48,659 nt of DNA, from NCBI GenBank assembly GCA_964576075.1, contig CAZNTX010000019.1, positions 1-48,659 on the forward strand. Reading direction: 5' to 3'. The DNA comes from Thermohalobaculum sp964576075. GTDB lineage: Bacteria; Pseudomonadota; Alphaproteobacteria; Rhodobacterales; Rhodobacteraceae. The position numbers and the translations under genes are program-made. Under the pieces are notes generated by a model. It searched no databases and was not told the DNA's origin. It saw only the letters and a program-made list of their open reading frames with translations. Positions 24,657-33,385 of the stretch are shown here, in pieces (positions within the stretch are counted from its first letter, which is position 1; each line of letters starts with the position of its first letter).

Positions 24657-26030
24657 TCAGTTGCCGGGCACGAGCTTGCCGGGGTTGAAGATGCCCGCGG
24701 GGTCGAGGGCTGCCTTGATCTCGCCCATCACCGCCCAGGCGGCGCCGTGCTCGGCCTCCATGAACTTGCGCTTGCCGAGGCCGATGCCGTGCTCGCCGGT
24801 CACCGTGCCGCCGAGGCGGAGCGCGCGCTCGGAGATGCGCTCGGCCAGGCGATGGGCCTCGGCGAGCTCCTCTGGGCGGTCCGGATCGACGAGGATCGAG
24901 AGGTGGAAGTTCCCGTCCCCCACATGGCCGACCAGCGGCGCCGCGAGGGGGGAGGCGTCGAGATCGGCCTGCGTCTCCAGGATCGCCTCGGCGAGGCGGG
25001 AGATCGGCACGCAGGCATCCGTCACATAGCCCTGCGCGCCGGGGCGGAGCGCGCGCTGGGCGTAGTAGACCGAGTGCCGCGCCGCCCAGAGCCGGTTGCG
25101 CGCCTCGGGCTCGGTGGTCCAGTCGAAGCCGGTGCCCCCGTTCTCGGCCGCGAGCGCGCCCACGGTCTCGGCCTGCTCCGCGACGCCCGCGGCGGTGCCG
25201 TGAAATTCGAGGAAGAGGGTGGGGCGCTCGGCCATGGAGAACCCGGAATAGGCGTTGAAGCCGCGGATCGTCAGCGCGTCGAGCAGCTCGATCCGGGCGA
25301 CCGGCACGCCCGTCTGGATCGTCTCGATGACCGTGGCGATCGCGCCCTCGAGCCGGTCGAAGCCGCAGGTGGCCGCGGAGATCGCCTCGGGCTGGCCGGC
25401 GAGGCGGAGCGTGAGCTCGGTGACGACGCCGAGGGTGCCCTCCGAGCCGACGAAGAGGCGGGTGAGGTCGTAGCCGGCGGAGGACTTGCGCGCCCTGGTG
25501 CCGGTGCGGATCACCCGCCCGCCCGCGAGCACCACCTCGAGGGCGAGGACCGCCTCGCGCATGGTGCCGTAGCGCACCGCGGCGGTGCCCGAGGCGCGGG
25601 TCGCGGCCATGCCGCCGAGGGAGGCGTCGGCGCCGGGGTCGACGGGGAAGAAGAGCCCGGTCGCGCGCAGCTCCTCGTTCAGCCGCTTGCGGGTGAGGCC
25701 GGGTTGGACGACGGCGTCCATGTCCTCCTGATGCACGGCGAGGAGCCGGTCCATCCGCGAGAGGTCGAGCGAGAGCCCGCCGCGGACCGGGATCACATGG
25801 CCCTCGAGCGAGGTGCCGGTGCCCCAGGGGACGATCGGGCAGCCATGCTCGGTGCAGAGCGCCACCGCCGCGGCGACCTCCTCGGTGCTCTCCGGCCAGA
25901 GGACCGCGTCGGGCAGGGCAGGGGCGTGATGGGCCTCGTCGCGCCCGTGCTCGGCGCGGTGGGCCTCGGCGCGGGAGAGGCGCGCGCCGAAGCGCTCGGC
26001 AAGGGCGGCGATGGCGGTCTCGACGGTCAT
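24657..26030 (-). CDS. FAD-linked oxidase, D-lactate dehydrogenase (cytochrome)/GlcD type
   Basis: 457 residues. The FAD_binding_4 domain (about residues 35-215) shows 'IVPWGTGTSLEGHVIPVRGG', 'PVDPGADASLGGMAATRASG' and 'GSEGTLGVVTELTLRL'. The FAD-oxidase C domain shows 'PLVGHVGDGNFHLSI' and 'GTVTGEHGIGLGKRKFM', and ends 'LDPAGIFNPGKLVPG'. This family oxidises D-2-hydroxy acids such as D-lactate or glycolate and passes electrons to cytochrome or quinone; the substrate cannot be fixed from sequence. ATG at 26030 is chosen for the excellent GGAGGTG 4-10 bp upstream. It is divergent from the thioesterase gene across 79 bp. Confidence 0.88.
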   Translation of the reverse strand: MTVETAIAALAERFGARLSRAEAHRAEHGRDEAHHAPALPDAVLWPESTEEVAAAVALCTEHGCPIVPWGTGTSLEGHVIPVRGGLSLDLSRMDRLLAVHQEDMDAVVQPGLTRKRLNEELRATGLFFPVDPGADASLGGMAATRASGTAAVRYGTMREAVLALEVVLAGGRVIRTGTRARKSSAGYDLTRLFVGSEGTLGVVTELTLRLAGQPEAISAATCGFDRLEGAIATVIETIQTGVPVARIELLDALTIRGFNAYSGFSMAERPTLFLEFHGTAAGVAEQAETVGALAAENGGTGFDWTTEPEARNRLWAARHSVYYAQRALRPGAQGYVTDACVPISRLAEAILETQADLDASPLAAPLVGHVGDGNFHLSILVDPDRPEELAEAHRLAERISERALRLGGTVTGEHGIGLGKRKFMEAEHGAAWAVMGEIKAALDPAGIFNPGKLVPGN

Positions 26031-26109
26031 GGGGCACCTCCGCGCGGAGCCTAGCCTCCGGCCCGCGGGCTCGTCTATGCTCGGCCTGCGAGGGAGCGGG
26101 GAGGGGCGG
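26031..26109. promoter_or_regulatory. Divergent spacer between the FAD oxidase and the thioesterase
   Basis: Seventy-nine bases must hold promoters or ribosome sites for both outward genes. GGAGGTG (minus strand) near 26035-26041 serves the oxidase, and GGGGAGGGGCGG near 26098-26109 serves the thioesterase. No clear -35/-10 pair was seen on either strand. The close divergence suggests joint control but does not prove it. Confidence 0.35.
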
Positions 26110-26604
26110 ATGAGCGAGAGCTTCGAGGCGCCGATGCGCACGGCAGAGCGGCGCGTGCCGGCCGACTGGATCGACTACAACGGCCATATGAACGTGGCCT
26201 ACTACACCATGGCCTTCGACAAGGCGCTCGACGAGGTCTACGACCGGCTCGGGATCGGGCCGGGGCTCGTGGAGAGCCATCGCATGGGGCCGATGGCGCT
26301 GCAGACGCAGATCCACTATCTCGCCGAGTTGCTCGAGGGGGCGCGCTTCGCCTGCGCGGTGCGGGTGGTCGATGCGGATGCCAAGCGGGTGCATGTCTTC
26401 GCCGAGATGCTGGCCCTCGACCGGGGCGAGGCGGTGGCGGCGACCTATGAGAGCCTGACGGTGAACGTCGATCTCGCGGCGCGGCGCTCGGCGCCCTTTC
26501 CGCCGGAGGCGGCGGCGCGGATCGAGGCGGCGCTCGCGGCGCATGCGGGGCTGCCGCGCCCGGCCCAGCTCGGCGCGCCTCTCGGGATCCGCCGCAAAAG
26601 CTGA
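26110..26604 (+). CDS. Hot-dog-fold thioesterase (4-hydroxybenzoyl-CoA/carnityl-CoA thioesterase-like)
   Basis: 164 residues from ATG at 26110, next to a strong GGGAGGGG-type ribosome site. 'RRVPADWIDYNGHMNVAYYT' is the classic 4HBT start with the catalytic Asp/Asn-Gly-His-Met region. 'FDKALDEVYDRLGIG' is the central helix, and 'QTQIHYLAELLEGARF' forms the second strand layer. The 'DWIDYNGHMNVAYY' form is frequent in thioesterases linked to carnitine or betaine catabolism, but no such genes are nearby. It cleaves an acyl-CoA of unknown identity. Confidence 0.85.
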   Translation: MSESFEAPMRTAERRVPADWIDYNGHMNVAYYTMAFDKALDEVYDRLGIGPGLVESHRMGPMALQTQIHYLAELLEGARFACAVRVVDADAKRVHVFAEMLALDRGEAVAATYESLTVNVDLAARRSAPFPPEAAARIEAALAAHAGLPRPAQLGAPLGIRRKS

Positions 26605-27154
26605 GCGGCCCCGCGCCGTCGCGCGCGCCCACCCGGACGCCGGGGGGCGCGGCCCGCGCGCGGCGGGAGAGCGCGCGGCCCCGGCTCCGGCGGGCGAGAA
26701 ACGGGGCGCCCGGTTTCCGGGCGATGGCGGACGGCGCCGGGCGGGCGTCCGCTGGCTGTCCGTTAAGGGCGACGGGCCTCGCCGCGGCACGGCCTTGGCG
26801 GCGGCCCGCCCGGGGCGATCGGCACGGGCGGCGGTCGGGAGACCGGCCCCGGGCGATCCCCGGCGGTCGCGGCAAGGGCCGGGCGTCGGGTGTCCCTGGG
26901 CGATCCGCGGGTCCGTCTGCGCGGCCCCTAATGGCGGCCGGCTCGGGCGGTCCGTGGCCGCGGCGCAGGATGGGCGATGCCTGCCGGGGGCGATCGGCAG
27001 CCGCCATGCGGCGTCGGCGCCGGCTGCGGCGTGGCTTGCGCGGTCGCCCCAGCCCCACGGGCGGCGGCGGCCCTTGTGCGTTCTGAGGCGCTCGTGGCGC
27101 CTGGCCCTCTCGGCAGGGCTTTTCCAGGGGCGCGGGGGGGCGTAGGCTCGCTCC
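26605..27154 (+). ncRNA. Gene-free, hairpin-dense segment: candidate structured RNA or long leader of clc
   Basis: I see no credible gene in 550 bp. Perfect hairpins crowd it: CGCCCGG-TTT-CCGGGCG (26707-26723), GCGGACG/CGTCCGC (26727-26752), CCGCCCG/CGGGCGG (26806-26831), CGGTC-GGGA-GACCG (26832-26845), CCGGG-CGATC-CCCGG (26849-26863), CTGCCG/CGGCAG (26981-27000), AGGCGC/GCGCCT (27086-27102), then a T-tailed terminator. The 7-mer GGGCGAT occurs six times (26719, 26813, 26851, 26898, 26972, 26988), three of them in or at hairpin loops. This suggests a plus-strand transcript ending near 27123. High GC inflates chance hairpins, so the RNA call is tentative. No promoter was found. Confidence 0.4.
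27104..27123 (+). terminator. Intrinsic terminator just before clc
   Basis: GCCCT (27104-27108), loop CTCGGC, AGGGC (27115-27119), followed at once by TTTT (27120-27123). T-runs are rare in this sequence, so the combination is notable. A 6-bp hairpin (27086-27102) stands right before it. It ends 31 bp ahead of the clc start codon. It may end an upstream RNA, end the thioesterase mRNA, or act as an attenuator for clc. Confidence 0.65.
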
Positions 27155-28843
27155 ATGCCGCCCAAGGACCGATCCTCTCCCATGCGCCGGGTCGCCGGAG
27201 CGACCGCCCGGCTCCAGGCGCGCCTCGCGCGGCTCGGGGCGCGGATCGCCATGTCGCCGGATCTCACGCTCGGGCCCGTGGCCCTCGTCCTCGGCGTGGC
27301 GGTCGGCTATGCGGTGATCGGCTTCCGGCTCGCGATCTCGGCGCTGCAGACGCTCTTCTACGGCGCCGACGATCTGATGCTGCATTCGACCGCCGCGGCG
27401 CTGCCCTGGTATGTGGTGCTCTGCCTGCCGGTGCTCGGGGGGCTCGCCGTCGGCTTCCTGCTGACGCGCACCACGCCGGACGCCAAGGCGCGGGGCGTCT
27501 CCGACGTGATCCGGGCGGCGGCGCTGCAGGGCGGGCGGGTCGACCGGGGGCCGGGGCTCGCGGCCGCCGGGGCGGCGCTCGTCACGCTCTCCACCGGGGG
27601 CTCCACGGGCCGGGAGGGCCCGGCGATCCATATCGGCGCGGTGATGGCCTCCTGGGTCTCGGACCGGCTCCGCGCCTCGGCGATCACGGGGCGCGACATC
27701 CTCGGCTGCGCCACCGCCGCCGCCGTCTCGGCGAGCTTCAACGCGCCGCTCGCGGGCGCGCTCTTCGCCCTCGAGGTGGTGCTGCGCCATTACGCGCTGC
27801 ACGCCTTCGGTCCCATCGTCGTCGCCGGCGTCGCGGCGACGGTGGTCGGCCGCATCCATCTCGGCGACGTCACCGAATTCACCCTGCCCGGCCACACGGT
27901 GGAGTTCTATTGGGAGATGCCGGCCTTCGCGCTCCTCGGCCTGCTGTGCGGGGCGGTCGCGGTGGTGATGATGCGGGTGATCTTCTTCGCCGAGGCGGTC
28001 GGAGACCGGCTGCAGCACTGGCTCGAGATCCCGGACTGGGCACGGCCCGCCTGCGCGGGGCTCCTGCTCGGCATGCTCGCGATGGCGACGCCGCATATCA
28101 TCGGGGTCGGCTACGAGACGACGACGCGCGCGCTCACCGCGCAGATCCCGTTCTGGACGGCGGTCGCCTTCGCCATCGTGAAGGTCGCCGCCGTGGCGAT
28201 CACGCTGGCGGGTCGCATGGGGGGCGGGGTGTTCTCGCCCGCCCTGATGCTGGGCGCGCTGACCGGCTCGGCCTTCGGCGAGGTGGCGATCCAGATCTTC
28301 CCCGCGGTCTCCGGCAGCCAGGGGCTCTATGCGCTCGCCGGGATGGGGGCGGTGGCGGGCGCGGTGCTCGGCGCGCCGATCTCCTCCACGCTCATCGTCT
28401 TCGAGCTGACCGGGGACTGGCAGGCGGCGATCGCGGTCCTGATCGCGGTGCCGCTCGCGAGCGTCGTGGCCGCGCGGATGGGCACGCGCTCCTTCTTCCT
28501 GATGCAGCTCCAGCAGACCGGGCTCCATCTCTCCGCCGGCCCGCAGGGCTATCTCCGGCGCACCCTGCGCGTCGGCGATCTGATGCGCCACCGGGGCGCG
28601 GAGAACGGCGGCTCCGACACCGTCTGCTGGGATCTCCACGCCCAGGGGGTGTCGCTGCGCCAGGGCGACACGCTCGAGCGCGCGCTGCCGATCTTCGAGC
28701 GGGTGAAGCGCCCCTATCTTCCGGTCATGGCGGTGCCGAAGCCTGGCGCGGAGGCCGAACTCGTCGGCGCGCTCTTCCAGACCGACGCGCTCCGCGCCTA
28801 TTCCCGCTGCCTTGAGGACGAACTCCGCGAGGAGCATTCCTGA
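27155..28843 (+). CDS. CLC-family chloride channel or H+/Cl- antiporter
   Basis: 562 residues from ATG at 27155; a second ATG at 27182 is possible. About ten to twelve membrane helices span residues 40-460. Filter motifs are 'STGGSTGREGPAIHIGA', with G152-R-E154-G-P156 supplying the gating glutamate, then 'SASFNAPLAGALFALEVVL' and 'MGGGVFSPALMLGALTGSAF'. A cytoplasmic C-terminal region of about 90 residues (from 'LQQTGLHLSAGPQGYLRRTL') resembles a degenerate CBS pair. The GSGIP motif of E. coli ClcA is replaced by STGGS. The family moves Cl- across the inner membrane. Confidence 0.92.
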   Translation: MPPKDRSSPMRRVAGATARLQARLARLGARIAMSPDLTLGPVALVLGVAVGYAVIGFRLAISALQTLFYGADDLMLHSTAAALPWYVVLCLPVLGGLAVGFLLTRTTPDAKARGVSDVIRAAALQGGRVDRGPGLAAAGAALVTLSTGGSTGREGPAIHIGAVMASWVSDRLRASAITGRDILGCATAAAVSASFNAPLAGALFALEVVLRHYALHAFGPIVVAGVAATVVGRIHLGDVTEFTLPGHTVEFYWEMPAFALLGLLCGAVAVVMMRVIFFAEAVGDRLQHWLEIPDWARPACAGLLLGMLAMATPHIIGVGYETTTRALTAQIPFWTAVAFAIVKVAAVAITLAGRMGGGVFSPALMLGALTGSAFGEVAIQIFPAVSGSQGLYALAGMGAVAGAVLGAPISSTLIVFELTGDWQAAIAVLIAVPLASVVAARMGTRSFFLMQLQQTGLHLSAGPQGYLRRTLRVGDLMRHRGAENGGSDTVCWDLHAQGVSLRQGDTLERALPIFERVKRPYLPVMAVPKPGAEAELVGALFQTDALRAYSRCLEDELREEHS

Positions 28844-28854
28844 GCCGCCGCCCG

Positions 28855-28898
28855 CGGCCCGAAGGGCCGGCCCCTGCGACGAGGACCCGGAGGGGTCC
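28855..28898. terminator. Two hairpins between the convergent clc and tamB genes
   Basis: CGGCCC-GAA-GGGCCG (28855-28869) and GGACCC-GGAG-GGGTCC (28883-28898) fill the 69-bp gap between the clc stop (28843) and the tamB stop (28913). Both are perfect stems and work on either strand. There is no T-run. A bidirectional termination role is inferred from the convergent layout. Confidence 0.5.
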
Positions 28899-28912
28899 GA
28901 GGAGCCCCCCGC

Positions 28913-31900
28913 TCAGAAATCCTTCTTCCACTGGATGCCGAGGCCTGCATCGCCCTCCTGGTCGACCTCGCTGTCGATCACGATGTTGTCGAAGACTTCG
29001 ACCTCGACCACCACCTTGCTCTCCTTGCCGTCGACCGACTGCTTGGCGCCGACGAAGACGCTGTCGCCGAGATTCTTGCCGATGGTGACCTCGGCGCTCT
29101 CCTCTGTCGGGTCGATGGCGAGCTCGTCGAGCCCCACGGCGCCGCGGATGTCGTCGACCACCCCGCCGGAGCCGTCGGTCAGCGTGGCGATGCCGGAGGC
29201 GAGGCGGATCGCCTGGGAGGCGGTGAGCGACTGCGAGGGCTTGCCGAAGAGGAGCCGCGGCAGCACCTCGTCCTCCGGCAGGCCCTGGCGCGAATAGAAG
29301 CCGATCTCCGGCGCGCTCGCGGTGCCGCGCACCCGGATGCCGCCGGTCACGTCGTTCTCCTCGGCCTCGAGATCGACCTCGAGGCGCGGGTCGATCTCCC
29401 GCCCGCCGAGGAAGCGCACCCGCCCGGTCTTGAGGTCGAAGCGGGTGCCGACGAGGGAGAGCTGCCCGCGCACCCGGTCGACGCTGCCGGTGACCACGGG
29501 CGCCGCGGCGGTGCCGCCCACATCGAGGCCGATCCGCCATTCGCTGTCGAGCCCGCGCCCGCGCACGAAGACGTCCCGGTCGGCGCGCACGCGGACGTCG
29601 AGGTCGATCGCGCCGCCCGCGGGGGGCGCCTCCTCCGGCTCCGGCGCGCCCTTGATGCGGACATCGCCGAGGGTCACGACCGAGGGGGGCGTCGCGTTGA
29701 CGAGGCGGATCTCCGCGCGGTCGACGGTGACGGTCCCGGAGATGTCCGGCCCTGCGAGCGGCCCCGCGGCGGCGATGTCGAGGCTGATCGCGGCGGTCGC
29801 GTCGTCGCGGCGGATCAGCACCGCCCGGCGCGCGGTGACCTGCGCCTCCACCGCCTCCGCGTTCACCTCCGCGCTGGCCTCCACGCGCCCGCCCGCGGCG
29901 TCCGAGGCGGAGAGGTCGAGCGCGATCCCGCCATCCCCGGCGAGGCGCGAGTCGAGCGCGATGTCGGTCAGGATGGTGCCGAGGTCGAGGTTCTCGTAAT
30001 GCCCGTCGGAGAGCGCGAGGCGCCCGTCGATGCGCGGCGCGGCGAGGGTGCCGGCGATGCCGAGATCGATGTCGAGCGCGCCGTCGAGCACATGGCCCGG
30101 GGCGGGGACGAGCACCCAGAGCTCGCCGATATCGCCGGACCAGACGACCCGGCCCGAAAGCGCCCCGTCGCCCGGGATCTCCGGCAGCGGCCCGCCGCGG
30201 GCGCGGAGCGGCAGCGCGGCCTCGAGGCGGAGCGGCTCACGGAACGGCCCGTCGAGGCGGGCGCCGAGATCGCCCTGGCGCCCGTCCCAACGCCCGGTGG
30301 CGGAGAGGTCGAGCGCGCCGACATCGGCGACCGCCCCGGTGAAGCGCAGCCCCGTGGCCGCGAGATCGAGGCTCGCATTGGCGCGGCCCGGCCGGCTGTC
30401 ATAGGCGAGGCGGGCGTCGAGCGCGCCGGCGCCGATCGGCGCGTCGGCGAGGCGCTCGGCGATGGCGAGATCGGCGAGCTCGAGCGCGAGATCGGCGGAG
30501 AGGCCCGCGGGGTGGAGCGCCGCCTCGCCCCGGAGCCCGCCCCCCGGGAGCGCGAGGTCGATCCCCTCGAGCGTCACGCTCTCCCCGGCCGTCACCGTCA
30601 TCGGCGCGGCGAGGGCGGCGCGTTCGCCCTTGTAGAGCGCGTCGAGCTCGGTGACGCGGATGCGCGGGGCGGGGGCCTCGGCGTCGATCTCGGCGCGGGC
30701 GGAGAGCGAGACTGGGGCGCCCTCGGCCTCCCCCTCGGCCGAGAGGGTGGCGACGAGGGCCGAGAGCGCGCCGCGCAGAGTCGCCTCGATGCCGGAGAGC
30801 TCCGCGGGGCCGGCCAGGGCCTCGCCGGTTCGCAGGCGCGCGTCGATCTTCGGCGCGGCGAGGGCGTCGGTCACCGTCGCGTCGAGGCGGACCGAGGCGA
30901 GCCGCGCGGCCCCGGCCTCCACCGTGGGGGCGCTGAGGGCGGCCTCGAGCGCGGGGGCGTCGCCGAGGAGGCCGCGGCCCGTCGCCTCGGCATCGAGCCT
31001 CGGGATGCGCGCCTCGCCCGCCCGGATGTCCGAGAGCCGGGCGGTGGCGCGGCCGTCCGTGGCGCCCTCTGCGGAGGCGATCTCGGCGGTGAGGTCGAGC
31101 CCGCCCGCGGTGGCGGCGCCGTCCGGCGCGGCGAGGGAGGTCGCACGGGCGGTGAGCGTCGCGGCGGGCGCGTCGGTCAGCGCGTTCTCCGCCGCGATAT
31201 CGGCCTCGAGCCGGGCGATGCGCGCGCCCGCATAGCCGAGGCCCTCCGCCGCGAGATCGGCGGTGAGAGCGGCGAGGGTGGTGGCGTCGCGGGCCTCGGC
31301 CGAGAGGGTGAGCCGCTCGGCCTCCGCCCCGAAGCCGCGGGCGCCCGAGGCCGCGATCTCCGCGGTGACGCCGGGGGCGCCGAGCGCGTCGGTCACCCGG
31401 GCCTCGATGCGCGCCTCGGCGAGGGTGGCCTCGAGGGCGGCGAGCCGGTCGGCCTCGAGATCGAGCGTCGCGCTCTGCCGGCCGCCCTCGGGCGTCAGCG
31501 TCACGGTACCGGCGACGCGGCCGGAGACCGGCCCGCCGAGGAGGTCGGAGAGCGGCGCGAGATCCGGCGCGTCGAGATCGAGCCGGCCCTCGGCGAGGCC
31601 GCTGTCGAGGCGGTAGACGGCCTGGCCCGCGATCTCCGCGCCGAGCGCCTTGGCCTCCAGCCGGGAGAGGTCGAGCCGTTCGCCCCGCAGCGCGAAATCG
31701 AGATCGGCGTCGACCGGGCCGACGGGGGAGCCCGAGGCCGCGAGCACCAGCCCGCCCTCGACGGTCTCGCCCGCGGTCACGTCGTGGGAGAGCTCGACCG
31801 CGCCATAGGGCTCGCCCTCGAAGACGAGGTTGCGGAGCGCCGCCGTGCCGGTGGCGCGGATCGCGGCGAAGGGGCCCTCGACGCGGCCCTCGATCTCCGC

Positions 31901-33385
31901 CCGCCCCTCCGCCGCGACCTCGTAGGCCCGGGCGAGCGGCGCGAGATCGGGGGCGGCGAGGGCATAGTCGAGCGCCGCGGTCTCGGCGGCGAGGTCGACC
32001 GCGCCGGAGGCGGTCGCGTCGAGGGGGACGGCGTCGAGGGAGAAGGCCTCGAGCGTCACCCGCTCGCCCTCGTAGGCGCCGCGCGCGGCGAGCTCCGCGG
32101 TGCCGAGGAGGTCGGGCCCGATCCGGTCGAGGCGCAGGCGCTCGGCGGTGCCGTCGAGCGAGACGCCGATGCGCTCGCCCTCGATGCGGACCACCGCGGC
32201 GAGGCGTGCGGCGCCGACATCCGCGGGCTCGGTCGCGAGCGCGTCGAGGCGGAGGCGGCCCTCGGCGGCGAGGTCCTGCGGCGTGCCGCGCACGGTGCCC
32301 TCGAAGCCGAACCCCGCGAACTCCACCCCCTCGGCGAGGCCCGCGAGCTCCGAGCGCCCGTCGAGCACCACGTCGAGATCGGCGCGCCCGGTCGCCTTGT
32401 CGTAGGCGCCGGTGGCGTCGAGGGTGAGGGCGGGGGACCGGATCGCCCCCTCGCGGATCGCGACGACGCCCTGCTGGTTCTCCTGCACGTCGAAATCGAG
32501 CCGCGCCTCGGCGCCGAGCACCGCGGCGAGGGCGGGGTCGATGGCCGGGCCCGGCACCACGCGGAAGCGGGCGAGGACGGCGAGCGGGCCCTCGAGATCG
32601 ACGGTGGCCTTCCCGCCCGCCTCGAAGACGCGCTCGGTCTCGGCCTGGACCTCCATCCCCCAATCGGTCAGCGGGCCGTCGGCGCGCAGGCGCACCCGGC
32701 TCGCGCTGTCGTTCGGGAAGCCGGCGAGGGCGACGACGAGGCCCCCCGCGGCCTCCTCCGCGTCGAGATTGGCGCGCAGCGTGCCGGCCGCGAAATCGCG
32801 CTCGTAGTCGACGGCGATGCGGCCCGAGACGGCATCGGTGCGCGTCACGGTCAGGTCGACCGCCTGGATGTCGCCCTCGTCCCTGGCAGAGCCGACCGCG
32901 TCGAAGGCGAGCGACTGCTCGGCGATCACCCCCTCGGCGACGAACACCCGGTCGAGGCGCATCTCCTCGATGCGGGTGGCGATGGGCGAGCGCGGCCAGT
33001 CGAAGGGCTCGCCGTCGTCCTCTGCGATCTCGGCGTCCTCCTTGACCTCGACCTCGCCCACCGGCGCGCGGAGGATGCGCACGCCCTCCGCGCCCAGGCG
33101 GTTGATCTCGAGCTCGGCCGAGAGGATGCGCCGGGCGTTCCATTGCAGGCCCATGCGCTCGGCGGTGAACCAGACCCCCTCGCGGTCGGAGATCTCGACG
33201 CCGACGAGCTCTGTCACCCCGTCGCCCGGGCTCTCGACCCCCTCGGCGGTGATCGCGAAATCCTCCGTCGAGATCTGCTCGAGGGCGAATTCGATGAGCG
33301 AGTTCTTGAGGTTGAACAGGTCGAAGGCCCGGGCCGGCATGGCGGCGAGCGCGAGGACGAGGAGGGGGAGGAGAAGCCTGCGCAT
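28913..33385 (-). CDS. tamB: TamB, translocation and assembly module protein (large AsmA/TamB-like beta-helix)
   Basis: 1490 residues. The N-terminus MRRLLLPLLVLALAAMPARA ends in a good signal-peptidase AxA site, so it may be cleaved rather than stay as the usual signal anchor. The body is a very long chain of short alternating strands rich in Leu/Asp/Ala, as in the TamB/VPS13-like lipid groove. The C-terminal TamB domain is visible from about residue 1150 ('VTGSVDRVRGQLSLVGTRFD', 'YSRQGLPEDEVLPRLLFGK') to the final 'LGIQWKKDF'. TamB bridges the periplasm to TamA in the outer membrane and is implicated in autotransporter assembly and phospholipid transport. Its ATG overlaps the tamA stop by one base (TGATG). 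Confidence 0.95.
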   Translation of the reverse strand: MRRLLLPLLVLALAAMPARAFDLFNLKNSLIEFALEQISTEDFAITAEGVESPGDGVTELVGVEISDREGVWFTAERMGLQWNARRILSAELEINRLGAEGVRILRAPVGEVEVKEDAEIAEDDGEPFDWPRSPIATRIEEMRLDRVFVAEGVIAEQSLAFDAVGSARDEGDIQAVDLTVTRTDAVSGRIAVDYERDFAAGTLRANLDAEEAAGGLVVALAGFPNDSASRVRLRADGPLTDWGMEVQAETERVFEAGGKATVDLEGPLAVLARFRVVPGPAIDPALAAVLGAEARLDFDVQENQQGVVAIREGAIRSPALTLDATGAYDKATGRADLDVVLDGRSELAGLAEGVEFAGFGFEGTVRGTPQDLAAEGRLRLDALATEPADVGAARLAAVVRIEGERIGVSLDGTAERLRLDRIGPDLLGTAELAARGAYEGERVTLEAFSLDAVPLDATASGAVDLAAETAALDYALAAPDLAPLARAYEVAAEGRAEIEGRVEGPFAAIRATGTAALRNLVFEGEPYGAVELSHDVTAGETVEGGLVLAASGSPVGPVDADLDFALRGERLDLSRLEAKALGAEIAGQAVYRLDSGLAEGRLDLDAPDLAPLSDLLGGPVSGRVAGTVTLTPEGGRQSATLDLEADRLAALEATLAEARIEARVTDALGAPGVTAEIAASGARGFGAEAERLTLSAEARDATTLAALTADLAAEGLGYAGARIARLEADIAAENALTDAPAATLTARATSLAAPDGAATAGGLDLTAEIASAEGATDGRATARLSDIRAGEARIPRLDAEATGRGLLGDAPALEAALSAPTVEAGAARLASVRLDATVTDALAAPKIDARLRTGEALAGPAELSGIEATLRGALSALVATLSAEGEAEGAPVSLSARAEIDAEAPAPRIRVTELDALYKGERAALAAPMTVTAGESVTLEGIDLALPGGGLRGEAALHPAGLSADLALELADLAIAERLADAPIGAGALDARLAYDSRPGRANASLDLAATGLRFTGAVADVGALDLSATGRWDGRQGDLGARLDGPFREPLRLEAALPLRARGGPLPEIPGDGALSGRVVWSGDIGELWVLVPAPGHVLDGALDIDLGIAGTLAAPRIDGRLALSDGHYENLDLGTILTDIALDSRLAGDGGIALDLSASDAAGGRVEASAEVNAEAVEAQVTARRAVLIRRDDATAAISLDIAAAGPLAGPDISGTVTVDRAEIRLVNATPPSVVTLGDVRIKGAPEPEEAPPAGGAIDLDVRVRADRDVFVRGRGLDSEWRIGLDVGGTAAAPVVTGSVDRVRGQLSLVGTRFDLKTGRVRFLGGREIDPRLEVDLEAEENDVTGGIRVRGTASAPEIGFYSRQGLPEDEVLPRLLFGKPSQSLTASQAIRLASGIATLTDGSGGVVDDIRGAVGLDELAIDPTEESAEVTIGKNLGDSVFVGAKQSVDGKESKVVVEVEVFDNIVIDSEVDQEGDAGLGIQWKKDF

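Noticed and set aside
26719..26760. GGGCGATGGCGG before clc as a fluoride (crcB) riboswitch
   Set aside because: The opening resembles GGnGATGG, but the later conserved CTGATGRC-type segment and pseudoknot partner are missing, and the CLC filter is of the GREGP chloride type, not the fluoride clade.
26543..27145. A 200-codon plus-strand frame filling the gap before clc
   Set aside because: It starts inside the thioesterase gene in another frame, is Arg/Ala/Gly/Pro-rich with no domain, and runs through the terminator hairpin.
24334..28837. Two long minus-strand frames (977 and 920 codons) spanning the thioesterase, the gap and clc
   Set aside because: Arg/Pro/Ala/Gly-rich products without domains; stop-poor frames are expected at this GC content.
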